Shown here one piece after another: positions 5,201-5,424 of a DNA stretch of 5,424 nt; the first letter of the stretch is position 1; the number at the start of each line of letters is the position of its first letter. The position numbers and the translations under genes were made by a program. Under the pieces are notes generated by a model, which worked only from the letters and a program-made list of their open reading frames with translations, did no database searches and was not told where the DNA came from. The stretch is taken from the NCBI GenBank assembly GCA_031277235.1, contig JAITMT010000546.1, positions 1 to 5,424 on the forward strand. The letters run 5' to 3'. Origin of the DNA: Tannerella sp. (lineage in GTDB: Bacteria; Bacteroidota; Bacteroidia; Bacteroidales; Tannerellaceae).

Positions 5201-5424
5201 ATGAGATTAAATTTTTTTAAACACCTGATGGTGATTGTAATTTTCGCAGGACTTTTTTACTCCTGTGATAAAGATGACGATATTGACATGTCAAAAATTG
5301 ACTTCAGCAATATCGAGAACCTCCATGAACAACCTTTGCAGGTTATTCAAAAATGTGTAGAAGGAAAATGGCTATGGTATAGTTCGTGTTGCGGTATTTC
5401 CGGACAGCCGAATTATTCTGATGA
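5201..5424 (+). CDS. Start of a surface-type lipoprotein, possibly lipocalin-like (3' end beyond window)
   Basis: Seventy-four codons are visible from ATG 5201 and the frame is open at the right edge. The signal is MRLNFFKHLMVIVIFAGLFY, then SC with lipid cysteine 22. It is followed by DKDDDID, an acidic run that matches the lipoprotein export signal reported for surface-exposed lipoproteins of Bacteroidetes. The following LHEQPLQVIQKCVEGKWLWY, then SSCCGISGQ, resembles the opening of small lipocalin-like lipoproteins with a GKW motif and a glycine-containing stretch after it. That resemblance is from memory and rests on few residues. The adjacent cysteine pair is unusual. No Shine-Dalgarno site precedes it, and it probably shares a transcript with the lipoprotein ending at 5137. 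Confidence 0.7.
   Translation, partial: MRLNFFKHLMVIVIFAGLFYSCDKDDDIDMSKIDFSNIENLHEQPLQVIQKCVEGKWLWYSSCCGISGQPNYSD

Overview
The window looks like a chromosomal segment from a Bacteroidales bacterium (Bacteroides or Parabacteroides type). The evidence is several matches to the Bacteroidetes sigma factor -7 box TAnnTTTG, a near absence of Shine-Dalgarno sequences, an FtsX-type permease with the usual Bacteroidetes motifs, a small two-helix protein resembling DUF6722, a secreted outer-membrane barrel, and lipoproteins with relaxed lipoboxes. No rRNA, tRNA, CRISPR array, transposase or integrase is visible.

Layout. (1) Bases 1-1619, minus strand: the first 539 codons of a large ABC transporter permease (MacB/FtsX type) that runs off the left edge, with a promoter and a repeat-rich leader at 1620-1745. 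(2) Bases 1764-2096, plus strand: a compact two-gene unit of small membrane proteins (60 and 32 residues) behind a textbook Bacteroidetes promoter. It ends near a hairpin in the convergent gap 2097-2173. (3) Bases 2174-3151, minus strand: a 325-residue Xre/Cro-CI-like regulator. Its upstream region (3152-3412) is dense in palindromes and direct repeats that overlap its own promoter. (4) Bases 3379-3763, plus strand: a clear -7 box followed by a GC-rich stretch with an open frame of doubtful coding status, possibly a dispersed intergenic element, ending in a 38-codon in-frame segment that looks more gene-like. (5) Bases 3790 to the right edge, plus strand: an AT-rich cell-envelope cluster made of an outer-membrane beta-barrel protein, a doubtful 32-codon frame, a four-cysteine lipoprotein, and the start of a second lipoprotein carrying a likely surface-export signal.

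How the parts may work together. The regulator probably controls its own promoter and perhaps the divergent transcript through the operator-like array between them. The barrel and lipoproteins all share one strand, low GC and envelope location, so they may form one envelope module. No promoter match was found in front of the barrel, so it may depend on the promoter at 3379. The permease and the regulator share a promoter-like block, but whether they are co-controlled is only inference. The best candidates for something undescribed are the operator array at 3183-3347, the GC-rich element at 3430-3620, and the two-gene micro-operon.
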